NCBI RefSeq assembly: GCF_007860105.1
Contig: NZ_SJPU01000001.1
Location: 1,220,018-1,284,017, forward strand
Direction of reading: 5' to 3'
Source: Allorhodopirellula heiligendammensis
GTDB lineage: Bacteria > Planctomycetota > Planctomycetia > Pirellulales > Pirellulaceae
Length of the DNA: 64,000 bases
The notes beneath the pieces are model-generated. The model worked only from the letters and a program-made list of their open reading frames with translations, searched no databases and was not told the DNA's origin. How positions within the stretch are numbered: the stretch's first letter is position 1; each line of letters opens with the position of its first letter. Positions 63,762 through 64,000 of this stretch are shown piece by piece. Both the position numbers and the translations under genes were made by a program.

Positions 63762-64000
63762 CACTCATTAACAATTCTTGATGGTAAGTCGTAGTGACGC
63801 ATTGGTGAGTGATGGAATCTTTTTCTCTTATTACGATTTCAAACGCGATTGAAGGCGGTGAGCGATTCATCAAGGCTCATCCGACTAAAGCGTGCGCCGG
63901 GTTTGAAGTCGCGGAAGTTACGACGGATGGATAAAAAAGTGTGGACATGCCATCCTTCAAAGAGAATTCTCACATCTTCTTTGCAGGAACGTACATGTCC
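63762..64000. other. Right end of window, no supported gene
   Basis: A 40-residue frame (63812-63934, plus) and the possible start of a gene at 63947 (ATG CCA TCC, open to the window end) are the only candidates. Both are too short to judge. Confidence 0.3.

Overview
The window reads as chromosomal DNA of a marine planctomycete of the Pirellulaceae (Rhodopirellula or a close relative). The grounds are the LESRKLMAGD / KRELLAAD-type N-terminal motifs on large exported proteins, the ECF sigma factors and Ser/Thr kinases, many secreted lineage-specific proteins, a PPi-type phosphofructokinase, and the weak or absent Shine-Dalgarno sites on many genes. The genus is inferred from motif recognition; no database search was run.

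1-9.4 kb: the end of an unknown gene, an exported protein with the planctomycete N-terminal motif, an alpha/beta-hydrolase, apolipoprotein N-acyltransferase (lnt), and a five-gene minus-strand operon for an ABC export machine (permease, Cys-containing lipoprotein, membrane-fusion protein, ATPase, permease). The last permease overlaps the 3' end of lnt by 111 nt, tail to tail. 9.8-17 kb: a Cys-rich exported protein, then a tight plus-strand cluster: a small exported membrane protein, an SSS-family sodium symporter, a 39-residue membrane protein, a divergent carbamoyltransferase, an AsnB/AsnO-like amidotransferase and an M20 N-carbamoyl-amino-acid hydrolase. I propose that this cluster makes, breaks down and transports an N-carbamoylated, amidated amino-acid solute such as N-alpha-carbamoylglutamine 1-amide. 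17-21.5 kb: a divergent sugar-acid module (GntP permease; IlvD-type dehydratase and DapA-type lyase). 21.7-35 kb: ordinary core genes (Na+/Ca2+ exchanger, PPi-dependent phosphofructokinase, TIM-barrel protein, RNase Y, DEAD-box helicase, M20 deacylase, two exported planctomycete proteins, CsrA).

35.5-64 kb is accessory. It begins at tRNA-Asn(GTT). A sequence block of roughly 300-390 nt with a terminator-like hairpin follows the tRNA and recurs near 38.1-38.5 kb and 60.1-60.4 kb. Between the first two copies lie a short serine recombinase and a RHH/GNAT toxin-antitoxin pair with a perfect operator palindrome. Between the second and third lie a truncated EF-Tu gene, two related nucleotidyltransferases separated by a REP/RAYT unit, an ECF sigma factor, a 2103-residue RTX-repeat adhesin-like protein, an outer-membrane-type protein, a TPR Ser/Thr kinase, a transposase relic, a VF530 protein, a DUF2071-like protein, a macrodomain-like protein, a conserved pair whose first gene is internally deleted, and a PIN/HTH toxin-antitoxin pair. 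After the third copy come relics of a PARG-type and perhaps an NTPase gene, a 7Fe-type ferredoxin, a single-chain ECF-sigma/Ser-Thr-kinase fusion, and a protein-tyrosine-phosphatase homologue that has lost its catalytic cysteine. The density of broken genes, toxin-antitoxin pairs, recombinase and repeats marks this as a genomic island or a hotspot of repeated insertion.
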